A stretch of DNA of 64,000 nucleotides, taken from positions 1,230,987,312 to 1,231,051,311 of the forward strand of contig CM066031.1 in assembly GCA_033557465.1 (NCBI GenBank). Direction: 5' to 3'. Under the pieces are notes generated by a model. The model was not told where the DNA came from. It was given only the letters and a program-made list of their open reading frames with translations, and made no database searches. Positions 1 through 10,273 of the stretch are shown here, in pieces. Every line of letters begins with the position of its first letter. Position 1 is the first letter of the stretch. The stretch is from Ichthyophis bannanicus (Eukaryota; Chordata; Amphibia; Gymnophiona; Ichthyophiidae). Made by a program: the position numbers and the translations under genes.

Positions 1-1084
1 TTTAGAAACTAGGCTGCCACTTTCCTTTTTAGTCCTTGTTAATCAGAGCATAAAGAAAAATTCAGGCTTAATTCTTCTACAGCAGTTTGGTTTCTGCCAG
101 CCTCAAAAACCTCTCTAGGCTGCATTTCTATGTGAAACCAAACTTAGAACAAAACAAACATTCCAAGCTGTTATCAAAACTCTTAGCAGTCTTTTCATAT
201 AGGAGAGGAGCAAGCAAAAACTCTTATAGCAGCTAACTTGGCTTTTCTTGCCGTTGCACAGTTCAAACACAGGTGACAAACAAGCATGAATCAGAGCTTC
301 CTGATCAGGCTTACGTTGCAGTAAATTTCCCTTTTAAAACAGACAGGAATTTACCTCCACACTGCTTCTGCTATATGGTTAACTTCCAAGGAGAATTACT
401 TCTTTCAGGGCTAGCTTTTCCTCAAGACCTCCTGTCTAGAGCTTGGCAAAGAGAGCAATCCATAAAGCAATCTTCTTTCCCCAACTCTGACACTGGTTCG
501 CCCAACTGCATGGGTTCTGACTCACCGACCTGGTCAGACTGCTCAGCTGACAACCTCTCTGGTGGTCTGAAAGCTTCTCCACTTCCTGGTCCCCACCTCT
601 GTTGCCAACCTGTTGCAGGGAATTCAGCTCTCTCAGCTCTGGGTAGCTCAGCTCTTCTCCAAGAATCCACTCCTTCTCTCTGCTTCTGTCTCAGCTGCTC
701 TCTTTCTGGTCTCTCCCTCTCTGCATAATCTAACCCAGGTTTATACCTCCAGGGTCTTAACCCCACCTCTTTCTTTCCAAGGTGTTGGTAATCCCCTGCC
801 TTCTGATATTAGAACTTGTTAAAGTAAGGGCTTTGGTCCTCGTGCTTGCAATCCCTCTTTCTTACTTTATCAGTCATTGGCTGAAATCTGTTCCAGGTGG
901 GTTTTTCTGTCTTTGAAACCTGGCTGTGGCTTTCTCTCCCTGCACTCCTAGAAGGGGACCCTTAACTAGGGTGAATTCGTTATGCTTCTCACCTCCCCCA
1001 CTCTCAGGATAGCTGACTTTGCCACAAGATGCATTTCCATGTACTTTATAAAATATGAAGATAGCACCAAGACTATTCATTAAA
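1..1084. other. Unassigned intergenic DNA
   Basis: No gene is recognised. An open frame of about 150 codons runs at 273-728 on the + strand, but it is rich in Ser, Leu and Pro, matches no family I know, and overlaps a comparable frame on the other strand, so I treat it as chance coding potential. The stretch could be part of an old LTR or other interspersed repeat, but no terminal structure was found. Confidence 0.3.
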
Positions 1085-1200
1085 TTGAAAATAAAATTAT
1101 CTTCTACCTTTATTGTCTGACCATTTTATTCTTGATCATGTTTGTCCCAATCTGAGGTTTCTGCTTTCCTCCACCTCCTAGTGCCCCCCCCCCCACCTGT
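1085..1200 (+). repeat. Truncated leader of the composite minisatellite repeat
   Basis: The segment beginning ATTGAAAATAAAATTAT, followed by a TTGTCTGACCATTTTATTC block and TGAGGTTTCTGCTTTCC, closely matches 3600-3700. There it leads into the long pyrimidine minisatellite. Here it stops after a short C tract, so this is a truncated copy of that family. Confidence 0.55.
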
Positions 1201-2361
1201 CTTCTTCCTCCCAGGGGCAACATGATCATGATGCAGAGCCATGTACAGAGATTCATTGCGAACAAACAATGACCTGAAGCAGGGGTATGAATGTTACTAC
1301 CCCGAAACGTGCCACGTCGACTTGCTACATTGCTGATTGAACATAATGGACTACTAGACTTCAGTTAAGTAAATACTGACTTTTAACAAATACTTTATTA
1401 AAAAGGAATTGGCCACAGCGGTACGAGGGTTCTCCTCTTTACTGGGATGGCTATTCCAACAAAAAGAATTTTGCTTTCTTCACCGGTGTGTTAGTTTTCC
1501 TGGTTCACGTTTTGTTTGTTCACATTTTAACCAGGTATTTGGTGTTATTGGTAGGACTGCAGAGATTCATTGCAGCATTATTTGCATAAATTTAGCTTGC
1601 TTTATTTTAAAATATATATGCTACCAATCTAAAATCCTATGTGGCTTCCAAACATATATATGCAATTTAGTAAAACAGATGTTACAATAAAACACATTAT
1701 AAAAAATAACATTACATTTGATTAATGAAAAGCCACTTGCACAGCTCCCCCCCCCCAATCAGACCATCACCAATCTGCACATCATATTTATTTTGCTATG
1801 AACAGATTATTGATGAGGAGGGAAGATATAAAATGAAAAACTAATCCTGGTAGCTGTGAATTCAAACGTTGGATTGGATTGTGCTAGAGCTGAAAAAGTT
1901 CGGAACTCAGCAGCGGTGAAGCTATTAGGCTACTAAACAAAATTAAACTGAGATGTTCCCTTAAAATATGAAATTTCCTTTAATTTGACCTGACAAAATA
2001 TTTTAAATTTCAGTCTGGCAGCATAAAGAACACAAAACTGCAAATCTCAAAGACAATACATATTCCAGTTCTCCCTCCCCCCCCCCCAACCAACACCCTA
2101 AAGCACCTCCATTTCCACAAAAACAGGAGCAACTTGGCGCCCCAACACAGCACTTCCCACCCTCTGAAAAACAAGAGAGACTTTGTAACCAAGAGGGGCT
2201 TAGCAACCCCAACATAACTCCTGAAACTGCACACTGGACCAGTATGGTGTTAATATAAATATATATTCTACAAAAGAACAAAGGAAATGCAAGATGCTCG
2301 AAACACCAAGGAGCTAAAAGAAAAAGTGAGAACCACGGCACAGTTTATAATGCAATGAAAT
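1201..2361. other. Unassigned intergenic DNA
   Basis: AT-rich sequence with several homopolymeric C tracts (near 1746 and 2080) and no recognisable coding region. Near 1300 the motif CCCGAAACGTGCCACGTCG is a short imperfect inverted repeat resembling CACGAAACACGGCCTGTGTCG near 15460. Both probably belong to an unidentified repeat family. Confidence 0.3.
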
Positions 2362-2520
2362 GTATGCCTTCGAGTCAATGCTGACTCCTGGTGACCCAGA
2401 AGCTCCTGGGTTTTCTTGGCAGTGTGACCGGAAGTAGATTGCCAGGCCTTTCTTCTGAGGCAATGGAGGGTTAAGTGACTTGCCCAAGGCCACAAGGAGT
2501 GCTAGTGGGAATCAAACCCA
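2362..2520 (-). repeat. tRNA-core (MIR-like) SINE, minus strand
   Basis: On the minus strand the segment reads through a GGTTTGATTCCCACTAG box B-like tRNA promoter into GGGCAAGTCACTTAACCCTCC, the signature of MIR-type core SINEs that borrow L2 machinery. The copy near 20219-20510 shares both blocks in the opposite orientation. Confidence 0.6.
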
Positions 2521-2598
2521 AATTATAGCTCATTTTATTTTGTTATATACTGTGTTATGAACCTCAATTTTTCTTTTTGAATATATATTCTGCATCCA

Positions 2599-2920
2599 TA
2601 AGAACATAAGAACATAAGATATGCCATACTGGGTCAGACCAAAGTCCATCAAGCCCAGTATCCTGTTTCCAACAGTGGCCAATCTAGGTCATACGTACCT
2701 AGCAGTTTCCCCAAAAGACACAGGTTCACAATGCTTCTATTGGGTCAAACATTGATATCCTGGGTCCCTTCTTAATAATGGTTTATGGACCTTTCCTGCA
2801 GGAACTTGTCCAAACCTTTTTTAGACCCAGCTACACTAACAGCCTTTACTACATCCTCCGGTAACAAATTCCAGAGTTTGATTACACGTGGAGTGAAAAA
2901 ATATTTTCTTTTATTAGTCT
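2599..2920 (-). repeat. CR1 LINE 3' end fragment, minus strand
   Basis: The ATAAGAACATAAGATATGCC block, then ACTGGGTCAGACCAAAGTCC and AAGCCCAGTATCCTGTTTCC, read on the minus strand as the 3' UTR of a CR1-family LINE with a TTATGTTCTTATG tail repeat. The same blocks recur at 18263, 19140, 33181 and 55983. The copy also carries decayed C-terminal ORF2 sequence up to about 2920. Confidence 0.75.
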
Positions 2921-3597
2921 TTGCCCCCCACCACCATCAACAGCTCTCCCCAGCCCGGGGATCGAGCCTTCGGCGGCAGGAGGAGCAACAACACCAGCGC
3001 TGCCCAATCGGGGCAGCGGCCTGACTTTAAAAGGTTTGTGCCATCCACAGAACCTTCTCCTTCAACAATAGAGGCAGAGCAGAAGTAGGACATTCAGCCA
3101 CAGAACTCAATATATTAAATAAAAATCTGATTCTGGTCATCTCAACAACAACAAACATTCTCCAGTACCAGGCATATTGGGAACTAATATAAAACCCTAC
3201 AAAAGTCACCAAAAATCTACAAGGCCAAATCTACCATATCATACCAGGATAAACTTCTAAAACTCACATATGGAACCTACCCAGAAAAACAACGCACTAT
3301 AAATACTTCTGTAATCCCTAGATCATCCATACACCTTTTTGAAAAGCTGAACAAGTCAAATTACTACAGTACTGTATAGATCCCTATGTACAAACTCCAT
3401 ATTAAGAGAACACATGGCCTCAGTCACAGAACACCGATCCTCACCATGTACAGAATAAGTGACTACAACCTAAAGTAAAAGTAAAAAGATGTAGACAAAA
3501 ATTAAACTGAATCCCCAAGAAGCCAGACTTTGCATAAAGTGCAACATCAGATAAATAAGAGATGTAGTTCCCCATAAAGATCGTGCAACGTCCAGTC
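2921..3597. other. Unassigned intergenic DNA
   Basis: No coding region or recognisable transposon was seen. A short GC-rich stretch (about 2940-3025) precedes AT-rich sequence. Confidence 0.3.
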
Positions 3598-4910
3598 ACT
3601 AAATTGAAAATAAAATTATTTTTTCTATCTTTGTTGTCTGATCATTTTATTCTCTGATCATGCTGGTCCTGATCTGAGGCTTCTGCTTTCCTGTTTTTTC
3701 TTAGCTCTCTTTCTATGGTCTATATCCATCTGCCTTTTTTTGTCTCTTCTATTGTTTTCTTCACTTCCTTCCATCAGCCTATTTCCAGTCCTAGTAACCC
3801 TCCCCAGTATCAGCCCCCTTTTCCAGTCCTTCCCTCCCAGTACCTTCCAGTTTCAACCCCCTTGCATTCCCAGGACTTCCACTGGTGTCCATTCCTTTCC
3901 AGTCCCCCTCGTTTCCCACTGTCCAGCCCTTTCTAGTCCAAATACCATCCCAGTCTCAGTGTCCCCTCCCTTCCAGCCCCCACCTCTATTAACCAGCCAC
4001 CTATCAGTCCCATCACAAGTGTCAGCTCCCTTCCATCCCCCTCCAGTCGCATCCCCAGATGTCAGCTCCTTTCCATCCCTCTCCTCTCTTCCCTAGTATC
4101 ATCACCCTTCCAGTCCCCCTCCAGTACATCCCCAAATATCAGCTCCTTTCCAGCCCCCACCTTCCCCTATGTCAGTTCCCTTCCAGTCCCCTCCTTCCCC
4201 CTGTGTCAGCCCCTCCCCCTGTGTCAGCCCCCTTCCAGTCCTCACCTTCCCCCAATGTCAGCTCCCTTGCAGACCCCACCTTCCCTTGTCAGTTCCCTTC
4301 CAGCCTCCTCTTCCCCCAATGTCAGCCCCCTCCTCCCCCAGTGTCAATCCAGTTGTAGACCCCACCTTCCCATCATGTCAATTCCCTTCCAGCCCCCACC
4401 ACCCCCTGTGTCATTCCCATTGCAGACCCCATCTTCCCCTCATGTCAATTCCCTTTGAGCCCCCTTCTCCCCTGTGTCAGCCTCATTGCACACCCGACCT
4501 TCCCCTCATGTCAATTTCCTTCCAGCCCCTTCTCCCTCGTGCCAGCTCCATTGCAGAGCTCACCTTCCTCTCATGTCAATTCCCTTCCAGGCCCCCGTAT
4601 CAGCCCAGTTGCAGACCCCACCTTTCCCTTGTCAATTCCCTTCCAGCCCCCTCCTCCCCCCATGTCAGCCCCGATGCAGATCTCACCTCCCCCTCATGTT
4701 AATTCCCTTCCAGCCCCCCCGTGTCAGCCCAGATGCATACCCCACCTTTCCCTTGTCAATTCCCTTTGAGCCCCCTTCTCCCCCATGTCAATCCAATTGC
4801 AGATCTCCCCTCCCCTCATGTCAATTCCCTTCCAGCCCCCTTCCTCCCTCTTCCCCATGTCAGTCCTCTACCAGCCCCCACCTTCCCCCATGTTAGCTCC
4901 TCTGCTGCAG
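3598..4910 (+). repeat. Pyrimidine-rich minisatellite with AT-rich leader (composite repeat, copy 1)
   Basis: A leader (3598-3710) matching 1085-1198 is followed by an array whose units, roughly 30-35 bases, are variants of CATGTCAATTCCCTTCCAGC followed by a C-rich stretch and CACCTTCCCC. Units are best preserved from about 4150 to 4860. The long open frames across it (for example about 177 codons at 4169-4702) follow from the stop-free, Pro- and Ser-coding repeat and are not genes. The array runs straight into a hairpin at 4911. Confidence 0.8.
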
Positions 4911-5134
4911 ACTCACCTTCTCCTTTTCCTTGCAGCCGCGGCTCCCTGCCTCTTAGAGAACCGCGGCTGTGCTGGTGATCTGCAGTTTAAATAAAAGTGA
5001 AACCGGTGTGGAGCCTTCCCACCTCCGTGAAGGACTCTGTGCAGCTTTGTCCCACCCCCAAAGGACGTTACTGTACAGCCGCGGTTCTCTAAGAGGCAGG
5101 GAGCCATAGCTACAAGGAAAAGGAGAAGGTGAGT
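4911..5134. repeat. Inverted repeat, 60-bp arms, at the end of minisatellite copy 1
   Basis: The left arm (4911-4970) and right arm (5075-5134) are near-perfect reverse complements containing CCGCGGCTCCCTGCCTCTTA and its complement, separated by about 104 bases. By eye only a few mismatches separate the arms. It lies where copy 2 of the composite repeat also has a hairpin. Confidence 0.8.
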
Positions 5135-5869
5135 TTGCCGCTACCGAGAAGTGGACTCAGCAGCGGCAGCAACTTGTGCACTTGTTGTTTTTTTTTTTTT
5201 AACTTTTGAAAGTGAAGTGAGGCGGCTGTTTTGGGGGCATTTTTTGCCACTCTCAAAACTTTGCCGCCTGAGGCAGCTGCCTCATTTAACCTCATTATAG
5301 AGCCGCCCCTGTGGATGAGACTCTGGGAATCAATGCCTCCAGTTTCTCCTTCTGGAACAGGCAAATAACATCGGCCTCCTCACAATCCTCTGAAAGTGAG
5401 AGTACTTCTTCATCCACATGAGACATCTGAATCCAAGCCACAGTCCAAATCTTGGACAGATCCTAGCTAATCCCCATCTCCAGGGGGCATTATTTGTTAG
5501 GACTCTTAGCCATAGGCAATTGAACGGGGCTATTACTCTCAGCCTGCCCCTCATGAAACTGCGTTTTATTTTTCAGTTGCAATTGCTCCAGTCACTTTCT
5601 TCTGGTTTCTTTGTGTCTTCTGCGAGCTATCCATTTGTCCTTTCTTCTCTTTTAGATGTTTTTCCATTCTCTCTCTATTTCTGCTTTAACATACTGATTG
5701 TTTCCCTTTTGCTCTTTTCCCCAATTCTTTCCTTATTCCTTTATCATCCGTTTAAATTTCACTCTTCCATTCTCAAGCCCCTCTTACTCTCCCAATACCC
5801 GGCCCATCATAGACTTTTCTTCCACACAAAATATTTTTTCCCCTCTCCATTCTCATTCCCCATCCATTC
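5135..5869. other. Unassigned, with possible second leader of the composite repeat
   Basis: No gene is seen. From about 5580 the sequence is rich in TTTCTTCTCTTTTAG-like pyrimidine runs resembling the transition from leader to minisatellite in copy 1, so this may be the degenerate leader of copy 2. Confidence 0.35.
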
Positions 5870-6620
5870 TAGTCCTCCCCCAAAATCAGTTCCCTTATAG
5901 TTCTAGACCCACCCAGCATCCACTCCCTTCTAGTTCCATTCTCCCATGCCCCACATCAGTCCATTTCCAGTCCTATTCCAGCTCTTCATCAGCCCATTTC
6001 CAGTGCTAGCCCTCACATCACAGGCCATTTCCAGTCCTAGCCCCCCCCCCAATCACAGCCCATTTCCAGTCCAAGTCCTCCATCACAGCCTATTTCCAGT
6101 CCTAGCCCCCCCCCCAATCACAGCCCATTTCCAGTCCAAGTCCTCCATCACAGCCTATTTCCAGTCCTAGGCCCCCCACCATCACAGCCCATTTGAAGTC
6201 CGAGTCCCCCCCCCACCATCACAGCCCATTTGCAGTCCTAGCCCCCCTAATCACAGCCTATTTCCAGTCCAAGTTCCCCCTCCCTCCACCATAGCCCATT
6301 TCCAGTCCAAGTTCCCCCCCCCCCATAGCCCTTTTCCAGTCCAGGTCCCCTCCACCCCATCACAACCCATTTCCAGTCCATGTCCCCCCCCCATAACCCT
6401 TTTACAGTCCAGGTCCCCCCCCATCACAGCCTATTTACAGTCCAAGTCCCCCCCCCCCCATAGCCCTTTTCCGGTCCAGGTCCCCCCCCATCACAACCCA
6501 TTTCCAGTCCAAGTCCCCCCCCCATAGCCCTTTTCCAGTCCAGGTCCCCCCCCATCACAGCCCATTTGTAGTCCTATCCCCCCCCATCACAGCCCATGCA
6601 GTCCTTGGCCTCCCCCCCCC
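5870..6620 (+). repeat. C-rich minisatellite (composite repeat, copy 2)
   Basis: About twenty units of roughly 33-38 bases, variants of ATCACAGCCCATTTCCAGTC followed by a short spacer and a run of 6-11 C residues. The core CCATTTCCAGTCC is shared with copy 1. Poly-C runs of changing length suggest replication slippage. It ends in a 16-base C run just before the large palindrome. Confidence 0.85.
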
Positions 6621-6648
6621 CCCCCCGACCAGCACTGCGGCTGTCTGA

Positions 6649-6871
6649 GGGGCTTTAGAGGGAGCCGGGGAAGCCTGCGCGAGGCCCCGGCTCCCTCTGT
6701 ACAACTGCCAGCGTGAAGAGCCTTTTCCTTCACGCTGGCGGTTGTTTCTGTGAAGCCGCGAATGCTTCACAGAAACAGCCGCCAGCGTGAAGGAAAAGGA
6801 TCTTCACGCTGGCGGCTGTACAGAGGGAGCCGGGGCCTCGCGCAGGCTTCCCCGGCTCCCTCTGAAGCCCT
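6649..6871. repeat. Near-perfect 223-bp palindrome
   Basis: Arms at 6649-6756 and 6764-6871 flank a 7-base loop (CGCGAAT). The reverse complement of the left arm matches the right arm over about 108 bases with only about five differences. Each arm itself holds a smaller inverted repeat (GCCAGCGTGAAG and CTTCACGCTGGC). Open frames across it on both strands are artefacts of the symmetry. Confidence 0.9.
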
Positions 6872-6923
6872 CCGGTGTGTGGGCCGGCCCTGGGTGGGTT
6901 TTTTTTTTTACTTCGGGTCGGAA

Positions 6924-6987
6924 GAAAAGCCGGTCTTTTGCTCTGGCCGCTCCCGATCTTGCGGCCAGAGCAAAAAACCGGCTTTTC
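6924..6987. repeat. Short inverted repeat, 27-bp arms
   Basis: The left arm at 6924-6950 and the right arm at 6961-6987 (starting GCGGCCAGAGCAAAA) are complementary with one mismatch and a 10-base loop. It sits 50 bases beyond the large palindrome and may belong to the same fold-back element. Confidence 0.8.
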
Positions 6988-7577
6988 AAGGGCCGGTTTT
7001 GCATCTGCGCCGGCAGCCGGCCTGGCCATGGAAAAACCAGCCAGGCTGGCTGAAAACCGGCCAGTTGGCAACCCTACGTTACAGGCATTAGGGTAGAAAT
7101 GTATGTTGGAGCCGCTTGGGCAGAACGTGCGTACAGACCACACAACCTCCAAGCACATAATAGGAGAAAATGCTACTAGCACATGTAGAAAATGGCGGGA
7201 AGCCCCCATACCATGCCAATGATTGCTGGCAGTCTACCCTGAATTGCGTCACACACAGGTGGAATCAGGAGCCCCCAACAAGGACAATGATGAGATCAAT
7301 CCTTGGTTCTCACCCTCTGAGAGCCCCAGGCAGAGGATCCATGCCAGGCTCAGCTGTACTCCCCTGATACTGTTATACTGGCTTTGCAGCACTGCATTTA
7401 AGGTGACTAACATGCAATTCCCTTAGAGAGCCTTCTGCAATCTTCATGAGAGAGTGGGGGTGGGGGGGGGGAACAGAGGAGGAGAGAGGGGGCGTTGAGG
7501 TTGTGTGAGGCTGCTACACTCTTCTAGATCCTTCCAAATTCTTACAATTTCTGGTTGCTCAACAGGCGCTTATCATG
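6988..7577. other. Unassigned DNA left of the provirus
   Basis: No gene is recognised. A G-rich tract lies at about 7458-7500. The last bases of this stretch form the 5' flank of the provirus. Confidence 0.35.
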
Positions 7578-7930
7578 ATAATGTGGTAGGCTATGGCCTG
7601 TAAACTAGGCCTAGATCCTAACCCCCACCTGAGAGTAGTATTGAAAAGAACCAAAGTTTAGAAATCTGCTTTAAACTGCTTTTTGAAAGTCCCTTTCCTT
7701 CCCCCATGAAGTTTGTGTAAGCTCTTTATGCTTGATTTGCTCTATCCTTGCATTCTCTGAGCTAGAAATGTCCTTGAAGTAGAAATGTATCTATGTCTAA
7801 AACTGTGCCTTTGTTAGAATAGTCTGCGCAGGGGGAGCAAGGAGCCAGGCCCAGAGAGGGTCCCCGATTGGACAGGTGCAGGGTGGCGTTGGGACCAATA
7901 GAAAGTCTGCTTGTATCAAACTGTGAAATT

Positions 7931-7940
7931 GTATATAATG
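7931..7940 (+). promoter_or_regulatory. LTR TATA-like box
   Basis: GTATATAATG lies about 65 bases upstream of the LTR AATAAA signal, a spacing usual for a retroviral U3 promoter and R region. The same sequence is present in the 3' LTR. Confidence 0.65.
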
Positions 7941-8004
7941 AATCTGCTGTAGTTTCTCATCGCTCAGTCCTTTTTGGATGCTTTCCTGTCTGAGCCTTGT
8001 GCAC

Positions 8005-8010
8005 AATAAA
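8005..8010 (+). promoter_or_regulatory. LTR polyadenylation signal
   Basis: AATAAA within GCACAATAAATTGG. The matching signal in the 3' LTR (15008-15013) would be the functional one for the proviral transcript. Confidence 0.7.
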
Positions 8011-8076
8011 TTGGCTTGGACCCTGCAATTGACTCTTGGTATTATTTATTGCATGCTTATCAGCTGCTACATTTCT

Positions 8077-8095
8077 TGGTGCGTTTGGCCGGGAA
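8077..8095 (+). promoter_or_regulatory. Primer binding site, tRNA-Gly type
   Basis: TGGTGCGTTTGGCCGGGAA starts five bases after the LTR end. It equals the complement of the 3' end of a vertebrate tRNA-Gly isoacceptor ending in GCACCA, apart from one extra T in the TTT run. A Pro-type site, common in gammaretroviruses, would read differently from the fourth base. Confidence 0.75.
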
Positions 8096-10273
8096 GTGTG
8101 AGTAGTGTGATGGTATTCAAGTAAATATACCACGACTTCTCACCTCAAAGGTTTGATCTGGCTGGAGCCGCACCTGACTGATCGCAGGAGAGCCTCTGGT
8201 GCCACCGGTCCTCTTGTATCAGAGAGGACTCCTCCTTGCCTCCGCAGGTTGCTGGTTCTGGCTGGCCAACACCTCCGAATCCGAGGAGAGTCCAGGATCC
8301 AACCCATGTACTAGTTTGGTATCGGGAACCGGATCCGGTGAGTAGAAGTTTTCTGTACTACTCAGATAGTCAGGTTTGGGAATATGGTATGGTAAAATAA
8401 TAATGAGAGCCTGATCATCTCTCAAGGGCGGTCCTAGTATGCCCCGCTAAGTGGTAGTGCCGCAGAAGCCATCAACCCTTTGGTATGGTTAGTCAGTAAG
8501 GCCTTGGGAATTTGGGAAAACATTGCTAGCATGCTTGTCTGTGTGTGAATGAGAGGTCTGGAATGGCAGACCAAGCAAGAGCGGACTGCTGAGTAGCGCA
8601 GTTCCTGGCCGGGCGACCGCGCCCAGGTCGCAAAAAGGAGGAAGCGTCTGGTGTTTGTGTCCCTCACTGTTTCTAGGACTGTACGGACCCCCTGTCTGTT
8701 GTTTGTATCTGGTTTTGTTATCTGTTGAAACCGCTGGTTTCCCTTCTGGTATAATGTAAGATTATTCTGTTGGGTAATTCATGAAACAGTTTACCGATTA
8801 AGGAATAGTACTGAGAAAGGAAGAGAAATAAAACAAAAACAACTCAGGAGTCACTTCTAAGCACAAAGACAGCTGTCTCACTGATTTTATTTCTTTTCCA
8901 GCACAAGCCCGAGAGACTGTATCTTTAGCAGGCAGAGGGAGAAGGGGTGTGTCTTTCACACAGCCCGTAGAAAGGAATGTTTTAGTATCCTTTAACCCTC
9001 TGAAGGCTTACTTTCAATTTTTAATCCACATTCTGCAGCTAGGTTAATTTGTGCTTATTTCAGGAAAATTGTACCTGTCTTATTCAATATGTTCTAATAG
9101 TGATGTTCCTTCTGCTATGGTCATGTATTATATCATTTGGTAGGAATATTTAGTCAGAATTTTGGATCCCGACAGTTTTGGGCTCAGCCTGGAAAGGGTT
9201 AAGTTCTTATTAACCCCTTTCAATCTCCTCAACTGTTTTTGGTTATATCTCAGCCCTGCCCGTATTTCTGATCAGATAGGCTGTTAGGTATAATGCATTT
9301 GTGGGCTTAGCTTTGTCTTGTGTTTTTATGTTTTAGTCTTCAGCAAACACTGTCCTTCTTTCATTGATGGCTGCTCCAGTAGATTTCATGGTCCCTGGAG
9401 CTGAACTGATTACAGTTCTTTACTTTAGCTAAATGAAACAAACAGAAATGATAGAAAAATTAAGGAAACTGCTTTTGTTTTTCCTTTGACCTTCGAAGTA
9501 GAGGTTGAGAGCCCTGACAGGACAATGAAGCATCCTGAACCAGTAGTTACCAGATTGCAACTTGAAAATGATTTAAATTTTGTCTTTGATATATTTGGTT
9601 TTGACTGCATATGCTATCAAGCAAAATTATAAGTAAAACGGGATTTTTTATATATTATGGCAAGCACCTCATAGAGGACATAATTATTGTTCATAAATTA
9701 CAGAAACAACACAAAGAGCTGTAACTATATTTGTTTAGGATTTAACATTCTCAAACAACGTTTTATTTTAACCCTTAGTGTTTACAACCGCTCTGTCTAC
9801 TAATTTACGGCTGCTTTGAAAGTCAGGAAAGAGACCTACTGTTTATTTTGCTAAGATAACTTTAAGGCTGGCTGTAACGCTGAGTAATTTGTTTTAAAAA
9901 AAAAAAGTATCAGTTTCAAATGCCTGTCTTCCCCGAACTGTAAGATGTGTTGGTGTCCAGAGAAAAAGTGTACTTTGTTTTGAAAGTCTTTTAAATTTCA
10001 GTTTCAGAAGTACAGTCTTTAGTTTAATGCCTTTACCTAGGTTTAGACAGTTGCTATTTAGAATGAGCACATACATCCATTATGCTTATTGCAACTAATC
10101 TAAGTTTATGTTTTCTGCCTACCCTTTGTTTACAGCAATAATACGTTTCTAATAATAAGTTTTTAAATATATAAGTGCACCCAGAGGAACATTGTTGCAT
10201 AGTTCTGACTCGTAGTCCACAGGAAAAATGCAGCCTGACTGCCCACCCCCTCTGTCTTGTCAAGTACATCATC
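8096..10273 (+). other. Long proviral leader without coding sequence
   Basis: About 2.2 kb separates the primer site from the gag start codon, several times the usual gammaretroviral leader. The first 700 bases are GC-balanced and probably viral (packaging and splice-donor region). From about 8780 to 10150 the sequence becomes AT-rich with no long frames, so it may hold captured or inserted non-viral DNA, although I found no insertion boundaries. Confidence 0.5.

Larger units (their letters stand above)
7582..8071 (+). repeat. 5' LTR of the provirus
   Basis: 490 bp, TGTGGTAGG to GCTGCTACA. A TATA-like box (GTATATAATG, 7931-7940) and a polyadenylation signal AATAAA (8005-8010) place U3, R and U5 in the expected order. 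It aligns without gaps to 14585-15074 with about six substitutions. Confidence 0.95.

Noticed and set aside
273..728. 151-codon open frame as a gene
   Set aside because: No domain, biased Ser/Leu/Pro composition, overlapping frame on the other strand and no promoter or splice context.
4169..4978. Several 85-177 codon Pro/Ser-rich frames as a mucin-like or collagen-like protein
   Set aside because: They follow from a stop-free pyrimidine minisatellite; three frames are open at once over the same bases.
6730..7209. 159-codon minus-strand frame and its plus-strand partners
   Set aside because: They span the 223-bp palindrome and the 27-bp inverted repeat and show no domain.
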